From assembly GCF_029839275.1 (NCBI RefSeq), contig NZ_JAOCAH010000020.1, positions 20,764 to 84,763 of the forward strand: a stretch of DNA of 64,000 nucleotides, in the 5' to 3' direction. Positions 1-7,736 of the stretch are shown here, one piece after another; the stretch's first letter is position 1, and each line of letters begins with the position of its first letter. Below the pieces are notes generated by a model that did no database searches, was not told the DNA's origin, and saw nothing but the letters and a program-made list of their open reading frames with translations. Position numbers and translations under genes: made by a program. This DNA is from Pseudomonas sp. GD03944 (GTDB lineage: Bacteria > Pseudomonadota > Gammaproteobacteria > Pseudomonadales > Pseudomonadaceae).

Positions 1-178
1 CATCGAGGATATAAGTATCGAACTGACGCCCCAGCACCTCGCCAACAAAACCCCAGGTAATGGCCGGGCTGGTGATGCCGGGCACCAGCACCAGCACCGG
101 GCCCTGCCCGCCGTAACGCAGGTAGTGCTGGCGGATGCCGTTGGCTTGCACGTTTCCGCCGCCAATCAGGGTGCTCAT
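1..178 (-). CDS. nicD: N-formylmaleamate deformylase NicD (N-terminal part, cut by window edge)
   Basis: This is the first 59 residues of an alpha/beta hydrolase, beginning MSTLIGGGNVQANGIRQHYL and including the oxyanion-side stretch LVPGITSPAITWGF. Both closely resemble NicD of P. putida. NicD removes the formyl group from N-formylmaleamate to give maleamate and formate in aerobic nicotinate degradation; it is cytosolic. The catalytic Ser-Asp-His residues lie beyond the left edge and cannot be checked. The ATG at 178 overlaps the nicC stop codon (ATGA), so the two genes are translationally coupled in the nicCD... operon read leftwards. In P. putida the operon continues with nicE, nicF, nicT and nicP. 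Confidence 0.9.
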   Translation of the reverse strand, partial: MSTLIGGGNVQANGIRQHYLRYGGQGPVLVLVPGITSPAITWGFVGEVLGRQFDTYILD

Positions 179-1323
179 GCCGTTACCCCGCTTTTCAGCG
201 GATGGGCGTAGACGTCATAGCCGTAAACCCAGGCAGGATCTTCCTGAGTACGCAGGAACGTGTTGGCATTGGAGACCGCCTGCACACGCGATGCACGTTC
301 CTTGCGATTGGTCTCATAGAGTTCGAAAGCCGTGCGGAAATCCGATAACCCGGTTTCCTGCAGACAGCGGGTAAGCATCGCCGCATCCTCGATCGCCATG
401 CCGGCACCTTGCGCCATGTGCGGCTTCATCGGGTGGCAGGCATCGCCCAGCAACACCAGACGACCACGGCTCCACAGCGGCAGCGGGTTGCGATTGCGCA
501 GTGGCCACTTGGTAATGTCCTCGGCGGAGCGGATCAGCTTCTGCACCGTGGGGTGATAGCCCTCGAACGCGGCCAGCATTTCTTCCTGGCTGCTGTCGAC
601 ATAGTTGCCCTGGAAGTCCCAGGCCTCATGCGGCACTCCCGAGACGAAGTAGTACTCATCACGCTTGCCGGTGGTGTGATAGACCATCAGGTGACGATCA
701 TCCGTCCACCACTTCACACAAGGCTCGAACAGATCGGCGTGACGGACCAGGCTTTCACCGCGAATCAACGCACGGTGCGCGACCCAACCGCTGTAGATGG
801 GCGATTCGGCACCCAGCAGCTCCTCGCGTATCTTCGAATGAATGCCATCGGCACCGATGACGATATCGGCGGTAGCTTCGGTGCCATCGGTGAAGCTCAG
901 GCGCACCTGATCGCCTTCATCGACGATGCGCTCCAGCTTCTTGCCGAACTGCACCGAGCCCGGCGCGATGCTGTCCATCTGCAAGACATGCATGTCGCCA
1001 CGATGAACGGTGATATAGGACGCGCCGTACTCGCGACGAGCGAACTCACCCAACGGAATGCGCGACAGATACTCCCCTGACTGGCCGTCGCGGCTATGCC
1101 AGAAATCAGGATGCGAGCCCATTTCCTCGAGTGGCTTCTCCAGCCCCATGCGCCGGAAGATCTTCATCACGTTCGGCCCGACGTGAATACCGGCCCCTAG
1201 TCGGGAGAACTCCGGTGACTGTTCGTAGACGGTGACTTCAAACCCTGCCTGCTGCAACAAGGTGGCGGCAGCCGCGCCTCCCAGACCGGCGCCGACGATG
1301 GCAATTTTCTGCTGAGCCCCCAT
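175..1323 (-). CDS. nicC: 6-hydroxynicotinate 3-monooxygenase NicC
   Basis: This FAD- and NADH-dependent aromatic hydroxylase decarboxylates and hydroxylates 6-hydroxynicotinate to 2,5-dihydroxypyridine. The protein has 382 residues, the length of P. putida NicC. It shows the Rossmann motif GAGLGGAA at residues 11-18, AGIH with His47 (an active-site residue in the P. putida enzyme), the ADGIHS motif near the middle and the GDACHP flavin motif near residue 290. The ATG at 1323 is chosen because an AGGAG lies 8 nt upstream; the in-frame ATG at 1329 is too close to it. Upstream is a good sigma-70 promoter overlapped by a palindrome, the likely NicR operator. It is divergent from nicX and coupled to nicD. 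Confidence 0.95.
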   Translation of the reverse strand: MGAQQKIAIVGAGLGGAAAATLLQQAGFEVTVYEQSPEFSRLGAGIHVGPNVMKIFRRMGLEKPLEEMGSHPDFWHSRDGQSGEYLSRIPLGEFARREYGASYITVHRGDMHVLQMDSIAPGSVQFGKKLERIVDEGDQVRLSFTDGTEATADIVIGADGIHSKIREELLGAESPIYSGWVAHRALIRGESLVRHADLFEPCVKWWTDDRHLMVYHTTGKRDEYYFVSGVPHEAWDFQGNYVDSSQEEMLAAFEGYHPTVQKLIRSAEDITKWPLRNRNPLPLWSRGRLVLLGDACHPMKPHMAQGAGMAIEDAAMLTRCLQETGLSDFRTAFELYETNRKERASRVQAVSNANTFLRTQEDPAWVYGYDVYAHPLKSGVTA

Positions 1324-1374
1324 GGGCATGTCTCCTCTTCTTGGGTACGACCATGCGGGATATCCCGCCAGACG

Positions 1375-1422
1375 ATTACAGTGTATGCACTGTAATTTTA
1401 AAAAGTGAAGAGGCCTTGTCGA
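1375..1422 (-). promoter_or_regulatory. nicC promoter with overlapping palindromic operator (probable NicR site)
   Basis: On the minus strand, TCGACA (1417-1422) is followed after 16 nt by TAAAAT (1395-1400), each matching sigma-70 consensus at 5 of 6 positions. Directly downstream and touching the -10 is TTACAGTGTATGCACTGTAA (1376-1395). Its arms are perfect 8-bp inverted repeats around TATG, and one more pair extends them to 1375-1396. The position fits repression of transcription initiation. NicR is known to repress both nicC and nicX operons until 6-hydroxynicotinate is present; assigning this exact site to NicR is inference. Confidence 0.65.
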
Positions 1423-1501
1423 TTTTTTAAAAAACAGCTGTTTGAATCTCACAAACAAGATCAAGCCGCTTACTAATGGGGATTGTGTAGATCGGTAACG
1501 T

Positions 1502-1539
1502 AACACCAAGAACCTTGCCAACTGCTTTTGCTTGGTGTT
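1502..1539. repeat. 9-bp inverted repeat with 20-nt spacer between nicC and nicX
   Basis: AACACCAAG (1502-1510) and CTTGGTGTT (1531-1539) are perfect inverted copies separated by 20 nt. The pair sits upstream of the candidate nicX promoter/operator and about 80 nt upstream of the nicC -35. It could be a hairpin in a longer transcript or a binding site with half-sites on one DNA face. No regulator can be named. Confidence 0.45.
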
Positions 1540-1553
1540 TTATCTATCCAAAT

Positions 1554-1567
1554 AGAGTGCACACTCT
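1554..1567. promoter_or_regulatory. palindrome AGAGTG-CA-CACTCT upstream of nicX (candidate NicR operator)
   Basis: A 6-bp perfect inverted repeat with a 2-nt centre lies 73 nt before the nicX start. It shares the core AGTG...CACT with the nicC operator, but the spacer is 2 nt rather than 4. A weak -35/-10 pair (TTGGTG at 1532, TAGAGT at 1553) would overlap it. Its role as the second NicR site is inferred from position and similarity. Confidence 0.45.
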
Positions 1568-1640
1568 TTAAAAACGCACCGAAATGCAGCGCGACACACC
1601 AAGTCGGTGCAGTCCCTTCACACCCACCAGGAGGCATGTC

Positions 1641-2693
1641 ATGCCGGTAAGTGATAGCGAACTGACCCAGATGTTCGAACAGGTGCTGACCCTGTCCAGG
1701 GTCGACGCGACCCAGAGCGTCGCCATTCTCAAGAGTCATTACTCGAACCCGCGCACCGTGCGCGCAGCGATGGATGCCGCGCAGCGCCTGAAGGCCAAGG
1801 TGTATGCGGTAGAGCTGCCGTCCTTCAACCATCCGCGGGCGATGGGTAACGACATGACGGCCTACTGCGGCGATACCGCGCTGACCGGCAACCTGGCCGC
1901 ACAGCGCGCCCTGGAGGCCGCCGACCTGATCGTCGATACCATGATGCTGCTGCACTCACCGGAGCAGGAACAGATACTCAAGACCGGCACTCGCATCCTG
2001 CTGGCGGTGGAGCCACCCGAAGTGCTGGCGCGTATGCTGCCCAGCGAGGAGGACAAACGTCGCGTACTGGCCAGCGAGACCCTGCTCAAGCAGGCGCGCA
2101 GCCTGCACGTGAAATCCGCTGCCGGCAGCGACTTCCATGCCGACCTGGGACAGTACCCAGCGGTGACCGAATACGGTTTCGCCGACGAACCCGGGCGCTG
2201 GGATCACTGGCCCAGCGGGTTTCTGTTCAGCTGGCCGAACGAAGAAAGTGCCCAGGGCACCCTGGTGCTCGACATCGGCGACATCCTGCTGCCGTTCAAG
2301 AACTACTGCCGCGAGCGCATCACGCTGGAGATCGACAAGGGGTTCATCACCCGCATCCACGGTGGATTCGAAGCCGAATACCTGCGCGACTACCTGAAGT
2401 ACTTCAAGGACCCCGAGGTCTACGGTATCTCCCACATCGGCTGGGGCCTGCAGCCTCGTGCCCAGTGGACAGCCATGGGCCTGCACGACCGCAACGACGG
2501 CATGTGCATGGACGCCCGCGCCTTTTACGGTAACTTCCTGTTCTCCACCGGCCCGAACACCGAAGTGGGCGGCACCCGCAAGACGCCGTGCCACTTGGAC
2601 ATCCCGCTGCGCAACTGCGACATCTACCTGGATGATCAGGCCGTGGTACTGGCCGGCGACGTGGTGTATCCCGAAGCCTCCAGAGCCAGCTGA
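1641..2693 (+). CDS. nicX: 2,5-dihydroxypyridine 5,6-dioxygenase NicX
   Basis: NicX is an Fe(II)-dependent extradiol-type ring-cleavage enzyme that opens 2,5-dihydroxypyridine to N-formylmaleamate, the substrate of NicD. The 350-residue protein equals P. putida NicX in length. His265 (in GISHIGWG) and His318 and Asp320 (in PCHLD) fall at exactly the positions of the iron ligands described for that enzyme. The start at 1641 has an AGGAGG about 7 nt upstream; the in-frame extension back to 1584 lacks support. It is the first gene of nicXR and divergent from nicC, so both halves of the lower pathway share one control region. Confidence 0.95.
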   Translation: MPVSDSELTQMFEQVLTLSRVDATQSVAILKSHYSNPRTVRAAMDAAQRLKAKVYAVELPSFNHPRAMGNDMTAYCGDTALTGNLAAQRALEAADLIVDTMMLLHSPEQEQILKTGTRILLAVEPPEVLARMLPSEEDKRRVLASETLLKQARSLHVKSAAGSDFHADLGQYPAVTEYGFADEPGRWDHWPSGFLFSWPNEESAQGTLVLDIGDILLPFKNYCRERITLEIDKGFITRIHGGFEAEYLRDYLKYFKDPEVYGISHIGWGLQPRAQWTAMGLHDRNDGMCMDARAFYGNFLFSTGPNTEVGGTRKTPCHLDIPLRNCDIYLDDQAVVLAGDVVYPEASRAS

Positions 2694-2698
2694 CCCGC

Positions 2699-2728
2699 GT
2701 AGGGGAGCATCCAGCGCTGCTCCCCTAC
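2699..2728 (+). other. intercistronic hairpin between nicX and nicR
   Basis: GTAGGGGAGCA (2699-2709) and TGCTCCCCTAC (2718-2728) form a perfect 11-bp stem with an 8-nt loop, 6 nt after the nicX stop codon. There is no U-tract, so it is unlikely to be a simple terminator. It may set different mRNA levels for nicX and nicR by stabilising the nicX 3' end or by partial termination. Confidence 0.6.
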
Positions 2729-2794
2729 AACCAGACACGCCGCAACGCTACACGGTTATACTCGACACACTGCGCCTCGAACCGAACCCTTCCC

Positions 2795-3244
2795 ATGTCG
2801 ACCGAAGATTTTCCAGCAGACAACTATCAAGTGACCGAGCAGATCGGTCACCTGCTGCGCAAGGCCTACCAACGCCATACGGCGATCTTCCAGCAGAACG
2901 CCTGCGACGCTCAGCTCACCTCCATCCAATTCGTCACCCTATGCGCCCTGCAGGATCACGGCCCCAGCTCCCAGGCCGAACTGATCAAGGCCACCGCCGT
3001 CGATCAGGCCACCATCCGCGGCATCGTCGAGCGCCTGAAGGCTCGAGGCCTGGTCGCCCTGTCACCAGACCCGGATGACCGACGCAAGATCATCGTCGAG
3101 CTCACCAGCACTGGCCAGGCCCTGCTGACCGAGATGATTCCCTGTGCCCAGCAGATCAGCGAGCTAACCATGGGCAGCCTCAACCCAGGCGAGCGTATCG
3201 CCATCCTCTACCTGCTGCGCAAGATGAACGACAACAACGAATGA
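2795..3244 (+). CDS. nicR: MarR-family repressor NicR
   Basis: This 149-residue MarR-type winged-helix regulator has its recognition region around residues 60-100 (SQAELIKATAVDQATIRGIV, then a wing containing PDPDDRRK). It corresponds in sequence and position to P. putida NicR, which represses the nicXR and nicCDEFTP operons and is released by 6-hydroxynicotinate. It lies 101 nt after nicX in the same direction, with an 11-bp hairpin in the gap, so it is autoregulated if co-transcribed. The start is an ATG without an obvious strong Shine-Dalgarno; TATACT at 2757 could be part of a minor internal promoter. Confidence 0.9.
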   Translation: MSTEDFPADNYQVTEQIGHLLRKAYQRHTAIFQQNACDAQLTSIQFVTLCALQDHGPSSQAELIKATAVDQATIRGIVERLKARGLVALSPDPDDRRKIIVELTSTGQALLTEMIPCAQQISELTMGSLNPGERIAILYLLRKMNDNNE

Positions 3245-3326
3245 CCCCCCGGCCACACCACTGACGCAGACGGGATCAGACTGCCCATAAGCCTGATCTC
3301 GATCTTATCGCGGTGCGCGTGGCCAA

Positions 3327-3394
3327 TTTGGTGGGCTGAAGCCCACCCTACAGCGCATCCTCGATCACCGTAGGGTGGGCTTCAGCCCACCAAA
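3327..3394. repeat. large dispersed-type inverted repeat (25-bp perfect arms)
   Basis: The arms at 3327-3351 and 3370-3394 are perfect 25-nt inverted copies, each containing the self-complementary GGTGGGCTxxAGCCCACC, with an 18-nt spacer. Palindromes containing GTAGGGTGGGC...GCCCACC recur in intergenic regions of many pseudomonads and relatives, so I read it as a REP-like element between nicR and nicA. It may also act as a transcription barrier. The rest of 3245-3696 holds the nicA control region and no convincing gene. Confidence 0.7.
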
Positions 3395-3523
3395 GTCGCG
3401 TGCCAGTCCCCGCCTTTCACACCGTAGAACGTAGCGCGACCAGCCGCAGGCGTATCCCGGGGCCGAAGGTCTGATCCGCCGCCCAATACAGCTCATCGAA
3501 CGCTCGCTCTTGCCACCTTGCGT

Positions 3524-3612
3524 GGCGTACATGAGCAAACGCCTACCGACATTACCTCCTGCCGCCTCGTCAATGGCCCGTTCCTTGCGTACATGAATAC
3601 GCACTTCATGTA
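3524..3612. promoter_or_regulatory. nicA control region with two related palindromes (candidate NicS operators)
   Basis: Two copies of GCGTACATGA occur (3525-3534 and 3587-3596). The first lies in GGCGT-N10-ACGCC (3524-3543). The second lies in TGCGTA-N6-TACGCA (3586-3603), which overlaps TACATGAA-N7-TTCATGTA (3590-3612, perfect 8-bp arms). A loose promoter (TTGCGT at 3585, TGTAGT at 3609) would be covered by the second site. TetR-type NicS represses nicAB in P. putida; assigning these sites to it is inference. Confidence 0.5.
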
Positions 3613-3696
3613 GTAAGCACTTAATGAACAAAATCCCCTTGCCCTGAGTACAACGGTAACGACGGGACTTGGGCCAACGGCAAAGCAAGGCATCCC

Positions 3697-4191
3697 ATGG
3701 AAAAGAACCTGACCCTGCTGGTGAACGGGAGAACGGTGCAACTGAGCGCCGAACCCCAGACTCCGCTGCTGTACATCCTGCGCAACGACCTCGCCCTCAA
3801 CGGCCCCAAGTACGGCTGTGGCCTCGGTGAGTGTGGCGCCTGCACAGTCATCGTCGATGGCCGCGCCACTCGCTCCTGCGTGTTCCCCGTGGCCGGTGCC
3901 GCTGGCCGCTCGGTGACCACCCTTGAAGGTCTGGGCTGCCGCGAACGGCCCCATCCGGTGCAGCAGGCCTTCATCACCGAGCAGGCGGCACAGTGCGGCT
4001 ATTGCCTCAACGGCATGATCATGACCATCAAGGCCCTGCTCGATCGCAACCCCAATCCCAGCGACGCACAACTGCGCAACGAGCTCTCGGCGAACCTGTG
4101 TCGCTGCGGCACCCATGTTGAAATCATGCGCGCGGCCCTGCGCGCCGCTGGCCGCCCGGCCGCCCCGCACGGAGAAACCCCATGCGCCTGA
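3697..4191 (+). CDS. nicA: nicotinate dehydrogenase small subunit NicA (2x[2Fe-2S])
   Basis: NicA carries electrons in the molybdenum hydroxylase that converts nicotinate to 6-hydroxynicotinate. The 164-residue protein has the plant-type ferredoxin cluster cysteines C41, C46, C49 and C61 (CGLGECGAC...C). The second, all-alpha domain has CGYC and CRCG supplying the other cluster. It overlaps nicB by 10 nt, so the subunits are made together. Upstream are palindromes fitting a TetR-type repressor. The ATG follows an AAGG about 9 nt upstream. Confidence 0.95.
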   Translation: MEKNLTLLVNGRTVQLSAEPQTPLLYILRNDLALNGPKYGCGLGECGACTVIVDGRATRSCVFPVAGAAGRSVTTLEGLGCRERPHPVQQAFITEQAAQCGYCLNGMIMTIKALLDRNPNPSDAQLRNELSANLCRCGTHVEIMRAALRAAGRPAAPHGETPCA

Positions 4192-7100
4192 CTCGTGACC
4201 AATGGCTCGAACGCCAGGATGTACTGCTGGTAGTCGATACCATCCAGCCGCCCTCCGGCCCCATGCCCAAGGGCCAGATTCCCGAAGCCAAGCCCAGGGA
4301 GCTGGGTTTGTTCCTGGCCATCACCGGCGAAGACCAGGTGTACGCCTTCAACGGCCACGTCGACCTGGGCACCGGCATCCGCACGTCGTTGGCGCAAATC
4401 GTCGCCGAGGAACTGAACCTGGATCTGGAACAGGTGGAAATGGTGCTCGGTGACACCGAACGCGCGCCCAACCAGGGCGCTACCATCGCCAGCGCCACCA
4501 TCCAGATCAGCGCCATACCGCTGCGTAATGCCGCCGCCGAGGCGCGGCGGCACCTGAGCCAACTGGCCAGCGAGCGCTGGCAGACCGGCAGCGAGCAGCT
4601 CATCCTGGAAGGCGGCCACTTCCGCCACCCCGACGGTCGCCAGTTGAGCTTCGGCGAACTGGTCGCCGGCCAGCACATCCGCCTGCACATCAGCGGCGAC
4701 GCGCCCCTCAAACCGGCGAGCGAATACCGCCTGGTCGGCCAGGGCGCAGCGCGTGTGGATATCCCGGCCAAGGCCACCGGCGAACTCACCTACGTCCACG
4801 ACATGCGCTTGCCCGGCATGCTGCATGGTCGCGTGGTGCGCCCACCGTACGCCGGCTACGACAGCGGCGAGTTCGTCGGCAACAGCCTGTTATCGGTCGA
4901 CGAAAGCTCCATCGCCGACATCCCCGGCATCGTCGCCGTGGTGGTGATTCGCGACTTCGTCGGCGTGGTCGCCGAACGTGAGGAACAGGCCATTCGCGCC
5001 GCGCAGCAGTTGAAGATCGAGTGGAAACCCTGGACGCACAAGCTGCCCGACATGTGCGATGTGGCCCAGGCAATCCGCGATAACCCGCGCATCGTCCGCA
5101 CCGTGCTGGACAAGGGTGACGTCGAGCATGCATTGGCCAATGCCGATCAACGCCTGACCCGCAGTTATCTGTGGCCGTACCAGTTGCACGCCTCGATCGG
5201 CCCGTCCTGCGCCCTGGCCGATTATCAGGAACAACACTCGCGGGTCTGGTCGGGTACGCAGAACCCCCATCTGTTACGCGCCGATCTGGCCTGGCTGCTG
5301 GAGTGCGATGAGAACCAGATTGAAGTGATCCGCATGGAAGCGGCGGGTTGCTATGGGCGCAACTGCGCCGACGATGTGTGCGCCGACGCCCTGTTGCTGT
5401 CACGGGCGGTGGGCAAGCCAGTGCGGGTTCAGCTGACCCGCGAGCAGGAGCATGTGTGGGAGCCCAAGGGCACGGCCCAATTGATGGAGGTGGATGGCGG
5501 CCTGAACGCCGATGGCAGCATCAGCGCCTATGACTTCCAGACCAGCTACCCGTCAAACGGCGCGCCGACCCTGGCGCTGCTACTCACCGGCCGTGTCGAA
5601 CCGCTGCCGATGATGTTCGAGATGGGAGACCGCACCTCGATCCCGCCGTACGACTATGAGCACATGCGCGTCACCATCAACGACATGGCGCCGCTGGTGC
5701 GTGCATCCTGGATGCGCGGCGTTTCCGCCATGCCGAACAGCTTCGCCCACGAGTCGTACATCGACGAACTGGCATTCGCCGCCGGGGTAGACCCCGTGCA
5801 ATACCGGCTGCAGCACCTGGACGACCCTCGCGCCAAAGACCTGATTCAGGCCACCGCCGAACGCGCCGACTGGCAACCCAGAACCCAGCCACAGCAGACG
5901 CCTGCCGAGGGTGATGTGCTGCGCGGTCGCGGCTTCGCTTATGCCCGCTATATTCACAGCAAGTTTCCCGGCTTCGGCGCCGCCTGGGCGGCCTGGGTCG
6001 CCGATGTGGCAGTAGACAGGCGTACCGGCGAGGTGGCGGTTACCCGCGTGGTGATTGGCCACGACGCGGGCATGATGATCAATCCGGAGGGCGTGCGTCA
6101 TCAGATCCACGGCAATGTGGTGCAGTCCACCAGCCGGGTACTCAAGGAACAGGTGCAGTTCGAGGAGTCCAGGGTCGCCAGCACAGAATGGGGCACCTAC
6201 CCGATCCTGACCTTTCCCGAAGTGCCCGCCATCGACGTGATGATGATGCCACGGCAAACGGAGCCGCCGATGGGCAGCGGCGAATCGGCTTCGGTGCCGA
6301 GCGCGGCCGCCATCGCCAATGCCATCTATGACGCCACCGGCCTGCGCTTTCGCGAGTTGCCGATCACCGCTGAGCGGGTTCGCGCTGCACTCAATGGTGG
6401 CGAAGCAGGCGGCACCGCAACGCCAGCTACACCTGCCGCCAGCAAGCGTGGAAAATGGTGGTTTGGCGGGTTGGCTGGGGTGTTTGGCGCGACGCTGGGG
6501 CTGCTGACGACCGCCCTGCCCTGGCGTGCGGAAATCGCTCCGGTGGCACCAGCACCATCGGGAACCTGGTCTGCCGCCACCCTGGAGCGCGGTCGACTGC
6601 TGGCGGCCGCAGGCGACTGCGCTGTTTGCCACACCGCCCCGGACGGCGTCATCAACGCCGGCGGGCTGGCCATGGATACGCCCTTCGGCACGCTGTACAG
6701 CACCAACATCACCCCAGATCGTGAAACGGGTATCGGCTCCTGGTCCTTCGGTGCCTTCGAACGTGCCATGCGCGAGGGCATCAGCCGCGATGGCCGCCAC
6801 CTGTACCCAGCGTTTCCCTATACAGCGTTTCGCAACATCAGCGATACCGACATGCAGGCGCTGTACGCCTACCTGATGTCGCAGGAGCCGGTGAAGCAGC
6901 CAGCCCAGGCCAACAGAATGAGCTTCCCGTTCAACATTCGCCCGCTGATGGCCGGCTGGAACGCGCTGTTTCTCGGGCGTGGCGAATACCAGGCCGATAC
7001 CACGCGCAGCGAGCAGTGGAACCGTGGCGCCTACCTGGTCAACGGCCTGGGCCACTGCGCGGCCTGTCACTCACCACGCAACCTGCTGGGGGCGGAAAAA

Positions 7101-7730
7101 GGCGGTCAGTCGTTTCTCGCCGGCGGTATGGTCGACGGTTGGGAAGCGCCAGCACTCAACGGCTTGCGCAGCAACGCCATTCCCTGGACGGAGGCCGAAC
7201 TCAGCGATTACCTAAGCAGCGGTTTTTCCGAGCGACATGGCGTGGCAGCAGGCCCCATGGGACCAGTGGTCACCGAACTGGCGATGTTGCCCAAAAGCGA
7301 TGTGCAGGCCATCGCCAACTACCTGATATCGCTCGATACGCCCGCACCGCAGACAACGACCTCAAGCACCGCCAATGCACCCGATACCCTGGCGCTGGCC
7401 CGCGGCCAGCGCACGTTCGAAGGCGCCTGCCAGGCCTGCCACAGCGATGGTCTCGGCCCCAAGCTGTTCGGCGTGAGCCCGTCGATGGCCGTCAACAGCA
7501 ACGTGCATAGCGCCATACCGGACAACCTGCTGAACGTTATTCTGCATGGCATCGACAAACCCGCCACCCCGGAGCTGGGCTACATGCCAGCCTTCAAGGA
7601 CAGCTTCAGTGACCGCCAGGTGGCAGAGCTGGTCGCTTATCTACGCCACCGCTTCGCCAGCGAACGACCGGCCTGGAACGGCCTGCTGGAAAAGGTCGCG
7701 CAGATCCGCGCCAACCCCGGCAGCCACTGA
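4182..7730 (+). CDS. nicB: nicotinate dehydrogenase large subunit NicB (molybdopterin domain fused to triheme cytochrome c)
   Basis: The 1182-residue protein combines a xanthine-dehydrogenase-type molybdopterin domain (about 1-740) with a cytochrome domain. PPMGSGESASVPSA near 700 contains the conserved active-site Glu. A hydrophobic segment follows at about 758-778. Three CxxCH haem motifs lie near residues 812 (CAVCH), 957 (CAACH) and 1082 (CQACH). It hydroxylates nicotinate at C6 with water as oxygen source and passes electrons through NicA clusters and its own haems towards the respiratory chain, so it needs no separate flavin subunit. The cytochromes must lie in the periplasm and the segment near 760 probably anchors them. 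A GGAG lies 7 nt before the ATG. Length and layout match P. putida NicB. Confidence 0.95.
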   Translation: MRLTRDQWLERQDVLLVVDTIQPPSGPMPKGQIPEAKPRELGLFLAITGEDQVYAFNGHVDLGTGIRTSLAQIVAEELNLDLEQVEMVLGDTERAPNQGATIASATIQISAIPLRNAAAEARRHLSQLASERWQTGSEQLILEGGHFRHPDGRQLSFGELVAGQHIRLHISGDAPLKPASEYRLVGQGAARVDIPAKATGELTYVHDMRLPGMLHGRVVRPPYAGYDSGEFVGNSLLSVDESSIADIPGIVAVVVIRDFVGVVAEREEQAIRAAQQLKIEWKPWTHKLPDMCDVAQAIRDNPRIVRTVLDKGDVEHALANADQRLTRSYLWPYQLHASIGPSCALADYQEQHSRVWSGTQNPHLLRADLAWLLECDENQIEVIRMEAAGCYGRNCADDVCADALLLSRAVGKPVRVQLTREQEHVWEPKGTAQLMEVDGGLNADGSISAYDFQTSYPSNGAPTLALLLTGRVEPLPMMFEMGDRTSIPPYDYEHMRVTINDMAPLVRASWMRGVSAMPNSFAHESYIDELAFAAGVDPVQYRLQHLDDPRAKDLIQATAERADWQPRTQPQQTPAEGDVLRGRGFAYARYIHSKFPGFGAAWAAWVADVAVDRRTGEVAVTRVVIGHDAGMMINPEGVRHQIHGNVVQSTSRVLKEQVQFEESRVASTEWGTYPILTFPEVPAIDVMMMPRQTEPPMGSGESASVPSAAAIANAIYDATGLRFRELPITAERVRAALNGGEAGGTATPATPAASKRGKWWFGGLAGVFGATLGLLTTALPWRAEIAPVAPAPSGTWSAATLERGRLLAAAGDCAVCHTAPDGVINAGGLAMDTPFGTLYSTNITPDRETGIGSWSFGAFERAMREGISRDGRHLYPAFPYTAFRNISDTDMQALYAYLMSQEPVKQPAQANRMSFPFNIRPLMAGWNALFLGRGEYQADTTRSEQWNRGAYLVNGLGHCAACHSPRNLLGAEKGGQSFLAGGMVDGWEAPALNGLRSNAIPWTEAELSDYLSSGFSERHGVAAGPMGPVVTELAMLPKSDVQAIANYLISLDTPAPQTTTSSTANAPDTLALARGQRTFEGACQACHSDGLGPKLFGVSPSMAVNSNVHSAIPDNLLNVILHGIDKPATPELGYMPAFKDSFSDRQVAELVAYLRHRFASERPAWNGLLEKVAQIRANPGSH

Positions 7731-7736
7731 TCGCCA

